NCBI RefSeq assembly: GCF_007752135.1
Contig: NZ_CP036298.1
Span: 248,001-312,000 of the forward strand
DNA length: 64,000 bases
Origin: Aureliella helgolandensis
GTDB taxonomy: Bacteria; Planctomycetota; Planctomycetia; Pirellulales; Pirellulaceae
Direction of reading: 5' to 3'
Notes under the pieces: generated by a model
Databases searched by the model: none
Told to the model about the DNA's origin: nothing
Seen by the model: the letters and a program-made list of their open reading frames with translations, nothing else
In this document: one piece after another, positions 52,675-61,181 of the stretch
Layout of the letters: every line of letters starts with the position of its first letter
Position numbering within the stretch: position 1 is the first letter of the stretch
Made by a program: the position numbers and the translations under genes

Positions 52675-54087
52675 ATGCTCAGCAAACTCCTGGCTGACGT
52701 CAACGTGCCACTGGTATTGGCCGACCAAACGAATCGCATCCTGCGAATCATTCTGTTGCAAGATCTCAACACCCGAGTTGTTTTGCTAGGTACCTTCTTG
52801 CTGGGTATCGCAGCCGGAGTGCTGGGGGTATATCTGCTGCTCAGACGCAGGGTTTTGATTGGGGATGCGATCAGCCACTCCACGCTGCCTGGCGTTGCGC
52901 TGGCCTTCTTGTGGACAACCGGTGCCGACGGGAGTAAGTCGCTGCCCATCTTGTTGTTGGGAGCAGCCATCAGCGGTGCACTGGGAGGTGCGTCGGTATT
53001 GTTGCTCCGCAATCTAGCCAATATGCGTGAGGACGCTGCGCTGGGAATTGTGCTCAGCGTTTTCTTTGGGGCTGGGGTAGCACTCGTTTCGGTGGTTCAG
53101 CGGGTGGGAGGTAATGTCGCGGGATTGGAAGCCTTCATTTATGGCAAGGCTGCGTCGATGACTCCCGAGGATGTGTGGCTTAGTGGCGGGGCGGCTTTCA
53201 TTGTTTTGTGCGTCGTGCTGCTGCTAGGCAAAGAGTTGAAGATCCTCTGTTTTGACGCTGAGTTCGCCCGCAGCCAGGGCTGGCCAGTACTGCTGCTAGA
53301 TAGCCTGTTGATCGGCTTGGTCGTCGCGGTCACCATCGTCGGATTGCAAGCCGTGGGCTTGATCCTGATCATCGCGTTGTTGGTTATTCCGGCTGCCAGC
53401 GCTCGCTTCTGGACGCATGATCTCAAGCTGCTGCTATGGCTTGCGGGAAGCATGGGTGGAGTTAGTTGCGCGGCCGGCACGCTGGTGAGCGCCAGTTTTG
53501 ATCGCATGCCCAGTGGCGCGAGTATCGTTTTGGCGGGTTGCAGTTTATTCCTACTCAGTTTTGTATTTGGGACGCAGCGCGGAGTGCTGTGGCGTGCGAC
53601 GCGCATGATAGGGATGCGGCGTGAACAGAATTTTCAGCATTTCCTACGGGCCGCCTATGAAGAGCTGGAAACGCAGAATGCGATCCCGCTGGGGGCTGGC
53701 GAGTTGAAAACCACCGAACCGGTCATGCTCGAGAAAATTCGTCAACGACGATTCTGGACACTTGCCCGAGTGAGAATCATCGCCAAGCAAATGTCGCGAG
53801 CTGGCTTAGTGGTGTTTGGAGGTGGGCATACAGCTAGGCTCACACCACGCGGCATGGTTCGGGCGTTGGCGACCGTCCGCGATCACCGACTGTTGGAACA
53901 CTACATGATGGATCAGGCAGAAGCTAAGGTCGGGGAGGCGGACCGCGAAGCCGACTACCTGGAGCATGGGCTACTTCCCGAGCATCTCGCGGAGCTCTCC
54001 GGTGCACTCGATCCTACCATTGGCGATATTGTGCCACCCAATCCCCACGCGCAAACTGACCGAAACCCAAAGGCTGAGAACGAGTGA
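52675..54087 (+). CDS. Metal ABC permease fused to a DtxR/TroR-type regulator domain
   Basis: The first 310 residues form a TroC/ZnuB-type permease with about eight helices and the G-D-A-I-S-H-S-T-L-P-G motif. The last 155 residues are soluble. A stretch starting near residue 316 (N-F-Q-H-F-L-R-A-A-Y-E-E-L) leads to a region resembling a winged helix (...R-A-G-L-V-V...R-L-T-P-R-G). The dimerisation segment of DtxR-like repressors follows: A-T-V-R-D-H-R-L-L-E-H-Y and A-D-Y-L-E-H-G-L. The whole reads as a fused TroC and TroR. A membrane-bound regulator or a metal-dependent gate for the transporter is implied. It overlaps the decarboxylase gene by four bases. Confidence 0.9.
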   Translation: MLSKLLADVNVPLVLADQTNRILRIILLQDLNTRVVLLGTFLLGIAAGVLGVYLLLRRRVLIGDAISHSTLPGVALAFLWTTGADGSKSLPILLLGAAISGALGGASVLLLRNLANMREDAALGIVLSVFFGAGVALVSVVQRVGGNVAGLEAFIYGKAASMTPEDVWLSGGAAFIVLCVVLLLGKELKILCFDAEFARSQGWPVLLLDSLLIGLVVAVTIVGLQAVGLILIIALLVIPAASARFWTHDLKLLLWLAGSMGGVSCAAGTLVSASFDRMPSGASIVLAGCSLFLLSFVFGTQRGVLWRATRMIGMRREQNFQHFLRAAYEELETQNAIPLGAGELKTTEPVMLEKIRQRRFWTLARVRIIAKQMSRAGLVVFGGGHTARLTPRGMVRALATVRDHRLLEHYMMDQAEAKVGEADREADYLEHGLLPEHLAELSGALDPTIGDIVPPNPHAQTDRNPKAENE

Positions 54088-55631
54088 ACCCACTTCTCCG
54101 AGAGGCATATTCCACCGACGCGTTTCGCAAGTCCGCTCATCGCTTGATCGATCAGATCTGCGATCATTTAGCAGCGAGTTTTGCGGGGGAGCACCAACAG
54201 GCACTTCCCTGGCAGGCCCCCGAAAATGCTCAGCGTTTCTGGCGAGATTTGGCGCAGCAGAGTCCCACCATCGAGGAGGTTTGCCAGCATATCCTCGATC
54301 GCAGCGTGCGCATCAGTGACCCCAAGTACATGGGGCATCAGATTTGCGTTCCAGCGCCCACGGCCATCTTGGCAGGGATGGTTACCGAAGCGTTGAACAA
54401 TGGTTCGGGGGTGTTTGAAATGGGCATGGCCGGAACGGCCATGGAGAGCCATGTGGTGCAGGTTGTTGCTCGTCGGCTCGGGTGGGATGAGGCCGCGGAT
54501 GGATATTTGACCAGTGGCGGTACATTGGCGAATTTGACCGCTCTGCTCGCCGCTCGGGCGTGCCGCCGACTGCACTCCGATGCCCTCGATGGTCCCTCGC
54601 ATTCCACCAGTGCCTCCCCGACGAGCGATTGGGAGCACGGAACGCGACAGCGCTTGGCCGTAATGGTTTCTGAGCAGGCGCATTATTGTGTCGATCGGGC
54701 GGCACGCGTCATGGGGTGGGGGGCGGCTGGGATCATCCGTGTTCCAACCAACCCAGCCTTTCAGATGGACACCGAGCAATTGCCGAGACTCTATGCGCAA
54801 GCGACGGAGGATGGGTTAACCGTCGTGGCGATAGTCGGAAGTGCTTGTTCGACCTCGACCGGTGCGTACGATGATCTGCAGGCGATCGCGGATTTCGCCG
54901 CCGAGCAACGCCTGTGGTTTCATGTCGATGGGGCGCATGGTGCCGCCGTGGCCTTTTCGGATCGGCATCGTGGGATGTTGGCTGGTATCGAGCGCGCTGA
55001 CAGCGTGGTAATCGACTTCCACAAAATGTTGCTGACTCCAGTGCTCTGCAGTGCACTGGTGTTTCGCTGCGGAGCGGATAGCTACCGGACCTTTGCCACT
55101 GAGGCAGAGTACTTGTTTTCGCAGCAAGAGGAAAATGAGAGTGTGGCCGCTGCGGAGAGCTTTAATCTAGCTCGGCGTACTTTTGAATGCACCAAGACGA
55201 TGATGGCTGCCAAAATCTACAGTTTATTGGCAGTTCATGGTGAGCAATTGCTGGAGGCGAGCGTTGATCACTTGCATGCGTTGGCGAGTCAGTTCGCGGC
55301 CGTGATCGAGTCGCGCCGCGAATTTGAGTTGGCGGTGCAACCTCAATCCAACATCGTCTGCTTTCGATACCACGGACGTGGAGAAACGACCGACAAGTCG
55401 AGTCGAAGCGTCGAGGCTGCTGTCGCCCTCAGCCAGCGGATGACCCTTGTTCGTCAAGCGCTGACCGAGCAAGGTAAATTCTACATCGTCAAAACTGTAT
55501 TGCGCGGTGAAGTTTGGCTGCGTTGCACGATTGCCAATCCGTTTACCAGTGCAGACGAGTTTAATGCATTGTTAGATGAAGTCGAACGGTTGACTGAAAC
55601 TCTTCGGCCATCCCTAACGGAACGCGTTTGA
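54084..55631 (+). CDS. Group II PLP-dependent decarboxylase
   Basis: The 515-residue enzyme starts with GTG in a four-base overlap with the permease-regulator gene. The cofactor lysine is Lys314 in D-F-H-K-M-L-L-T-P, and F-H-V-D-G-A-H-G contains the aspartate that binds the pyridine nitrogen. This pattern fits the aromatic-amino-acid/glutamate/2,4-diaminobutyrate decarboxylase group. The substrate cannot be decided, but placement in the metal-transport operon allows a metallophore precursor or a diamine role. It ends 18 bases inside the convergent DNase I-like gene. Confidence 0.86.
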   Translation: MNPLLREAYSTDAFRKSAHRLIDQICDHLAASFAGEHQQALPWQAPENAQRFWRDLAQQSPTIEEVCQHILDRSVRISDPKYMGHQICVPAPTAILAGMVTEALNNGSGVFEMGMAGTAMESHVVQVVARRLGWDEAADGYLTSGGTLANLTALLAARACRRLHSDALDGPSHSTSASPTSDWEHGTRQRLAVMVSEQAHYCVDRAARVMGWGAAGIIRVPTNPAFQMDTEQLPRLYAQATEDGLTVVAIVGSACSTSTGAYDDLQAIADFAAEQRLWFHVDGAHGAAVAFSDRHRGMLAGIERADSVVIDFHKMLLTPVLCSALVFRCGADSYRTFATEAEYLFSQQEENESVAAAESFNLARRTFECTKTMMAAKIYSLLAVHGEQLLEASVDHLHALASQFAAVIESRREFELAVQPQSNIVCFRYHGRGETTDKSSRSVEAAVALSQRMTLVRQALTEQGKFYIVKTVLRGEVWLRCTIANPFTSADEFNALLDEVERLTETLRPSLTERV

Positions 55632-56594
55632 CAGGGCTCCCGCTACAGCGGTCGCTGCTCCAGTCGATTCGGTAAAGCTGAACTCAGCCCAGATTGGCAG
55701 GTGGTCCGAGATGCGTTCGGTGTCGTCCAGATCGATGCTAAACATTTGTTCCAAGTCGATGGTCCCGGCTCGTCCTGTGAACTCGCGTGTCTTTTGAATG
55801 TCAATCAGGATGTTATCGAGCGTTTTGTTTTTTCGAGTGTTCGTGGGAACGTCGACGATTAGAGGGTCGACCGAAGGGATCGTGCCCAGTTTCTGAAAGC
55901 GGTCGGGGGCTGCATTGAGGTCGCCCAGCAGAATGATGTCATCCTCGGGGTACTCGTATTGGCGGACGTTGACATAGACATCGGCCAACACGTCTAGCTC
56001 CACCGAAATTTCGCTGGGAGAAGTATGCATGTTGATCAAGCGAAAGGTGAACGGATTATTGCTGATCGTTTGAAAGCGTCCGACAAAGGGCTCGCGATAC
56101 AAATAATCTTGCTCGTCTTGAATCACATAGCTGTATTCCTGTCCGGTTTGGACACGCGTTGTGTCGTAGACGAATACGTATTGTTCGAAGTAGGTGTTTC
56201 GTCCAATCTGAGGGCTGATGGTGTACGCATACTTCCCGCCACCTTGGTTAACGTAGGTCAACAGTTGTGGAACGGTGGTTTGATCTTGACTGGTGATCTC
56301 TTGCAGGGCGATGACGTCGAATCGTTGAATCACTGAGGCAAGTTTTTCCATGACCCAGGGTTGTCCCAATTTGCTGGGGCCCAGGCGTTGGATGTTGAAG
56401 CTGCCGATGAGCAGTCGATTGGCAACCCGGTCGGGGATGGATGCCGGGTAGTGCGTGGTCGAACTGGCCGTACCCCGCGCTCCGGTGACGACGGATTCGA
56501 GGGGCAATTGGATGGAATTGGGGTCGCAACCCAAATAGCCACCAAGTCCAACTAGGACGAGTACCATCATGGGGTAGAACGGTAGTGAACGCAT
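55614..56594 (-). CDS. DNase I-like (endonuclease/exonuclease/phosphatase) lipoprotein
   Basis: The ATG at 56594 has AGGAGG eight bases upstream, while the frame runs on to 56888 without a site. A lipobox Y-L-G-C (Cys23) follows a leader. The metal and catalytic set is I-G-S-F-N-I-Q near the start, A-L-Q-E-I (Glu), L-L-G-D-L-N-A-A-P and I-S-D-H-L-P-I at the end (Asp and His). The protein should cleave nucleic acid or a phosphoester outside the cytoplasm. It converges with the decarboxylase gene and overlaps it by 18 bases. Confidence 0.85.
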   Translation of the reverse strand: MRSLPFYPMMVLVLVGLGGYLGCDPNSIQLPLESVVTGARGTASSTTHYPASIPDRVANRLLIGSFNIQRLGPSKLGQPWVMEKLASVIQRFDVIALQEITSQDQTTVPQLLTYVNQGGGKYAYTISPQIGRNTYFEQYVFVYDTTRVQTGQEYSYVIQDEQDYLYREPFVGRFQTISNNPFTFRLINMHTSPSEISVELDVLADVYVNVRQYEYPEDDIILLGDLNAAPDRFQKLGTIPSVDPLIVDVPTNTRKNKTLDNILIDIQKTREFTGRAGTIDLEQMFSIDLDDTERISDHLPIWAEFSFTESTGAATAVAGALSNAFR

Positions 56595-56644
56595 CCCAGT
56601 CGCCTCCTTGCTACGGGAATTCAAATCAAGGTGTCGCGCACCCT

Positions 56645-57124
56645 TTAGGTTGTGGTGTCGAGAGCCGTCCTGGCTAGTCGACTCAGGCGAGGATCGGTAC
56701 TGGTTGTGGCTTGTTGCAGTGCGCTGCGCGACTCTTGGTCGAGCGTGGGCAGTTTTCCTAATGCAGCGGCAGCAGCCTGGCGTGCGGCGGTCTCTGAATG
56801 CGTTTGCAGGGTTGTCCGCAGCGTCTGTTGAATGGCAGCCTGTTGAGCGGCATCGCAGGAGTTCGCCCGCCGGGCGAGCAGAGTGCAAGAGTACTCGCTA
56901 ATTCCAGCATTTTTATGGGAGCAAGCGAGGAGGAGTTCAGGGACGATTTCCTCGGGAATCTGTTGGATCACCTCAAGTGCGTCGCAGGCCCAGCCCCGCA
57001 GTTCCATCTCGCTATCATTCAGGCATGCCAACAAATCTAGAGTGCGCAGGCCAGCCTCTTGAGGATCGTTGACTAAGCTGCGAATTTGTTCAATTGCGAG
57101 CGGGGAATGGTCAGTCAGTGGCAT
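56645..57124 (-). CDS. Small HEAT/armadillo-like helical-repeat protein
   Basis: The 159-residue product is a run of helical pairs: 'DSEMELRGWACDALEVIQ', 'NAGISEYSCTLLARRAN', 'SETAARQAAAAALGKLP' and 'DPRLSRLARTALDTTT'. These fit degenerate HEAT repeats of 30-35 residues. No leader or catalytic motif is visible. It lies upstream of the DNase I-like gene on the same strand, 51 bases away, and its stop is followed by that gene's ribosome site. It is probably a binding protein. The call rests on periodicity, since single HEAT repeats are weak in sequence. Confidence 0.68.
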   Translation of the reverse strand: MPLTDHSPLAIEQIRSLVNDPQEAGLRTLDLLACLNDSEMELRGWACDALEVIQQIPEEIVPELLLACSHKNAGISEYSCTLLARRANSCDAAQQAAIQQTLRTTLQTHSETAARQAAAAALGKLPTLDQESRSALQQATTSTDPRLSRLARTALDTTT

Positions 57125-57971
57125 AGCGCGTCAACTCGGGGACTTCGAAGTGGCTGGCATTCAGGGGATTGGGTATTCCGATGAGGGACATCCCGGAGTT
57201 TGCATTCTGGCATCTGGCGAAGGATGGGAGGCCCACCGCTCAACTCAGCTCGCCTTAACTGTAATTACGGGAAAAGGGTGGTTGGTCGCAATGCCAATAC
57301 AGTATGCCAATACAGTGCTGGGCATGTACCTTCACGGGGCGTGATCGAGCGGTTCTGTCTCCGAGTCTTTTCTACGCAGCCAGGGATTGGGGCGCCCTGG
57401 TGGTTGGGAAGCTACGGTAGTGCCGTGAGTTAGCGGCAACCATCTGTCCTTGCTCACCGGACTGTTGAAATAGCAACCCGCTGCGTGAGCGAGGAAGAGT
57501 GGTTACCGCTATAGGGTAATTAGGGGGGCTACCTTCGCGCCAGAATTCAAATTGCTATTAAATCAACAGCCCGTCACGCTGGGGTTACTATTTCAACAAG
57601 CCGTTCCCGGCGGGTTACTATTTGGACAAGCTGTCGCGCTGCGAGGGATTCTTTGGGGGGCCTCGGGAATGCGAGCGACTCGTGGGGAAAAGCTATTCAA
57701 GCATTGCTATGGTTGCAGGTGCAGGCTTGTTGTATGCTCGCGCGACGAAATTGGGAACATCAATAGAACCAAGTTTATTCGGCAGCGAATTCATTCGAGA
57801 ACGGCTCGATGCCACTGCAACCCCAAGCAGCGTGGTGGATGTTGTGGCTTGCGCGTTGAGCAATGAGAGCGTTTTCATGACGAGCGGTCTTTCAGGACGT
57901 CAACCCATCGACAATCGGTGAGTAGAAATCTGGTGTGCAGAGTGGGAATGTGCGAAGTGAGAAACATTCGA
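57125..57971. other. 850-bp intergenic region with an interspersed repeat family
   Basis: No gene is convincing here. The region holds a 13-bp perfect tandem pair ATGCCAATACAGT (57291-57316). It also holds the repeat family at 57461-57647. Between the repeats and the large secreted protein gene no motif is clear. The gap shares the divergent promoters of the HEAT-like and Ycf48-like genes. Confidence 0.5.
57461..57647. repeat. Degenerate 30-bp repeat, one inverted and three direct copies
   Basis: Three units share CTATTxxxxCAAGCxGTxxCGCxGxGxGxTTA: 57555-57587, 57588-57617 and 57618-57647. A fourth, in the other orientation, is at 57461-57494 (TTGAAATAGCAACCCGCTGC...GTGAGCGAG). The arms at 57461 and 57588 could pair as a long stem (GTTGAAATAG/CTATTTCAAC). 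The copies are not identical, so this looks like an old repeat family, not one recent duplication. Confidence 0.75.
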
Positions 57972-60900
57972 ATGCCAATTCTTCGATCTAGTTTACTGAT
58001 CGTGCTGAGCGTCTTCATTGTGGAGCTAGGCGGTGCGGTGGCCAACGCTGAAACGCTTTCAGATCGAAGTGCCATTTCAGTCGATCCGCAGCTACTTAAC
58101 GACGCTTACGTGGCTAGTGCCTCGCCAGGCGCCAACCTAAATGATGTGGCGATCATTTCCGAAGACCGATTGCTTTGTATCGGTGATCGCGGCCTCATCT
58201 TGGGCAGCAAGAATGGTGGCCGCCTGTGGAGCTCGTTAGCCAGTCTCACCACGGCGAATCTGCATGGAGTCGACTTCGATAACCATGAAATCGGCATTAT
58301 CGTCGGCGGCTGGATCGGGAACTACACCGGTACCAGCAAGGCTGCAGTACTCCGCTCTCTGGATGGAGGGGATACTTGGACAACCGTCCGAGATGTGGAG
58401 TTGCCAAGCTTGCGCGGAGTGCGCTTCGAGAATCGTCGAGCGATTGCATGGGGTGATTACAGTCCCAAGTGGAAGACGAGCGTGTTCGAAAGCCTCGATG
58501 GGGGATTGTCTTGGCATGGCCTCAGGATGCCCATTGGGCACGCGACGGTTGCCGCGGTGGACAATGTCGGGACGGTGGTTGCGGTGGATCGATTGGGTCG
58601 GTCCGCAATGGGAGTGGGGCACGCCGACAGGCTAGACAATATCTCCGATGGAAACCGTCCCTTGCAGTGCCTGACGCATACCGGGCTTGGCTGGTTAGCC
58701 GGCGGCTCGGCAGGCGAATTGATCTTCAGCCGCGATGGCAAGCAGTGGCAAGACCTTGCGCTGCCTCTCTCCCCGGCAGCGAAGGCCTGCTGCCGTTGGG
58801 CGAGTATTGCCCAGGTCGACGATGAGATCTGGGTCGGTGGTGCCCCCGGCTCGGTACTCCTCTACAGTGCGGATCGGGGCGCGACATGGTCCCTAAAATC
58901 TACGGGGCATACTCTGCCCATTGCGAGTCTTCGGTTTCTCGATGCGAGGCGTGGGTGGGCGGTCGGTGCGTTGGGGAGTATTCTGGCGACACGCGATGGT
59001 GGAAAGACGTGGTATTCTCAGCGTCAGGCGGCTGGGCGCCTGGGGGTGCTTGCGATTTCAGCCACAGACGCAGATACACCCTGGTTGCCTCTGATTGCAA
59101 CGAGTTGGGATGACCAAATCGCTTCCGCTTCGTTGGTTCTACAGGCCGGTGAGCCGATCGAGCATGCCAATTTCTTGCCGGGCAGAGCTAGCTGCCTGGA
59201 GTCATTAGCACCTCACTTGGGATTGGCGCAACATGCGCATTGGGCCGACCTGCCGGTCTCGAAGGAGTCTGCGACGGAGCGGCTCGCCATCGAGCTGCTC
59301 AGCTGGAAACCCGATGTGTTGTTGACTTCGCGAGAGAGCGGCCGAGGGGCGACGAGTCCAACCGCACTGGCGCTCGCTGCGATTGAGTCCGCGGCCCAGT
59401 CGGAGAGGCTTTCGGTGGCTCAAGAGCTAGGGCTCAAGTCTTGGCCGGTAAGGAAATTGGTGGAGGTTACTGACGAAGCGACCAGCCAATTTACCGAGCA
59501 ATCGCAACGCGTGCTGAGAACTCCGGCGCTGTCGATTCAGGACCTGCTGCAAGCATTGCCCCCAGATATCACTCAGGAGCAATCTACGGTGGCCATGCGA
59601 AGCGTTTGGACACGGACCCACGCCCCAGCAGCCTTAGTCTCCTTGCTGGGCGCAATTCCGCCATCAGCCGATACGCGGATGGAACTCCCGATCAAAGAGA
59701 TTGGGAATTATCAGCTGGTCATGGGGCGAGTGCATCGCGACCGAGCAATGATGCGATTGGGAGATAGTGAGGGGCGAATGGCCTCTGATCAGCAATGGGA
59801 TGAGGCGTTGCGAGTTTTGTTAGCCGGGTTGCCAGATGGTGAAATTGCACCAGCGGCGTACCGTTTAACTGGCATGTTGAATGAGCCGCAGGATTGGCCG
59901 CGCCGCCGCCGCGTCCTGGAACGCTTGATCGCCTTGCAGCCGAAGAGCGATGCGGCCGATTGGGCTCGGCTGGAATTGTTGACACGGCTGGGAAGCGAAG
60001 AGTTCCGTGCTTGGCAAGCGAGCGCCCTAGTGACTGTGTCCGAAGCCTCTGTGGAGCAATTTGTCACCGATTCTGCCGCACCGGTACCGATTCCGGAATC
60101 GCGCCTGGGCGGAGCGGGCGAGCGACTCGATCGACTGGTTGGGGAGCAAGTCAAAGTGGACGATGCTTCGGCAGGTGGCACCGTTTGGGACCGCAGTCCC
60201 TTTTCCGACGCCCAGCGTGGGACCTCGGCACAACTGGCAAGTGCCCCCTTCGGATCGGTGGTTCGCGCCTCGGCGACTTCATCACCGGCCCCTTCGGTAC
60301 CAGTCAATGAATCGTTGGAACCACAAGCTTGGTTCGGTCTGCTGGATAGGGTTCATCGCGAATCACCAGGCTTGCGTAATCGACCCGATCTGGCACTGTT
60401 GATTGAACGCATGAAGGATCGCATGCCGTTGACGGCTGCTGCGCAGAAAGCGGCTCTGGGTGGTGAAGCAGCCTTTGGCGAGTCCAGCATGCTTGAGGGC
60501 CCGTTGATCGGTTGGCCGCAAGTGGCTCGCCAAGAGCTCCTGTTGCGAAGCAATCAGACCGGTCAGTTGCGTTGGCTCGCTCTCGCTGTTCGCGCCGACC
60601 AGCCCCCATTGCTCGACGGCGTGCTATCGGAGTCCTTCTGGAATCAAGTCCCAGCTCTGCAGCTTACCTCAATTGCCAGTGATCCAGCGAGCGAGTCTGA
60701 GCAACCAGCGCTCATTCGAATCGCCTACGATAGCGACTACCTCTATGTAGCGGTTCACTGTTTTCGAGAACAGAGTGACGGGAATTCAAGTCGCCTAAAA
60801 CGCGTTCGAACCTACGACTCTGATTTGAGTGAAACGGACCGAGTTGAATTGCTGTTTGACGTGGACCGAGACTATAGCACGGCAATCGAACTGGCCATTT

Positions 60901-61175
60901 CCGAAGATGGGCGGACCTGCGATCGCTGTGATGGAGTGGCGGGATTTAACCCTAAATGGCATGTGTTCGCACGGCCAGAAACGCACGAGTGGACCGCTGA
61001 AATTGCGATTGAACTCTCCTCATTGACGACCGAAAAGAGTGTGATGGGGCAAGCCTGGGCGCTATCCGTTCGCCGGCACCGTCCGCAGGGGAATTCGCAG
61101 AGTTGGTCCCAATTGCAGACGCATCGCAGCCTTTTACAGGCTAGCGGACTGCTGCTCTTTGCGCCACCCTTGTAG
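57972..61175 (+). CDS. Very large secreted protein with Ycf48-like propeller and CBM9-like C-terminus
   Basis: The ATG at 57972 (MPILRSSLLIV...) gives a leader ending near NAET. The frame is open to 57918. Residues about 40-360 form a beta-propeller with repeats such as L-R-S-L-D-G-G-D-T-W, F-E-S-L-D-G-G-L-S-W, Y-S-A-D-R-G-A-T-W and A-T-R-D-G-G-K-T-W, as in Ycf48/BNR proteins. The middle 500 residues are mostly helical with no known motif. The last 200 residues form a DOMON/CBM9-like sandwich (L-L-D-G-V-L-S-E-S-F-W, then I-A-Y-D-S-D-Y-L-Y-V-A-V). Similar domain sets occur in planctomycete exported proteins of unknown function. A role in binding surface polysaccharide is a guess. Confidence 0.82.
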   Translation: MPILRSSLLIVLSVFIVELGGAVANAETLSDRSAISVDPQLLNDAYVASASPGANLNDVAIISEDRLLCIGDRGLILGSKNGGRLWSSLASLTTANLHGVDFDNHEIGIIVGGWIGNYTGTSKAAVLRSLDGGDTWTTVRDVELPSLRGVRFENRRAIAWGDYSPKWKTSVFESLDGGLSWHGLRMPIGHATVAAVDNVGTVVAVDRLGRSAMGVGHADRLDNISDGNRPLQCLTHTGLGWLAGGSAGELIFSRDGKQWQDLALPLSPAAKACCRWASIAQVDDEIWVGGAPGSVLLYSADRGATWSLKSTGHTLPIASLRFLDARRGWAVGALGSILATRDGGKTWYSQRQAAGRLGVLAISATDADTPWLPLIATSWDDQIASASLVLQAGEPIEHANFLPGRASCLESLAPHLGLAQHAHWADLPVSKESATERLAIELLSWKPDVLLTSRESGRGATSPTALALAAIESAAQSERLSVAQELGLKSWPVRKLVEVTDEATSQFTEQSQRVLRTPALSIQDLLQALPPDITQEQSTVAMRSVWTRTHAPAALVSLLGAIPPSADTRMELPIKEIGNYQLVMGRVHRDRAMMRLGDSEGRMASDQQWDEALRVLLAGLPDGEIAPAAYRLTGMLNEPQDWPRRRRVLERLIALQPKSDAADWARLELLTRLGSEEFRAWQASALVTVSEASVEQFVTDSAAPVPIPESRLGGAGERLDRLVGEQVKVDDASAGGTVWDRSPFSDAQRGTSAQLASAPFGSVVRASATSSPAPSVPVNESLEPQAWFGLLDRVHRESPGLRNRPDLALLIERMKDRMPLTAAAQKAALGGEAAFGESSMLEGPLIGWPQVARQELLLRSNQTGQLRWLALAVRADQPPLLDGVLSESFWNQVPALQLTSIASDPASESEQPALIRIAYDSDYLYVAVHCFREQSDGNSSRLKRVRTYDSDLSETDRVELLFDVDRDYSTAIELAISEDGRTCDRCDGVAGFNPKWHVFARPETHEWTAEIAIELSSLTTEKSVMGQAWALSVRRHRPQGNSQSWSQLQTHRSLLQASGLLLFAPPL

Positions 61176-61181
61176 GACCGT

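Noticed and set aside
57125-57460. A gene in the gap before the repeats
   Set aside because: Short plus-strand frames of 77-91 residues lack ribosome sites and domains, and differ in frame with no conserved segment.
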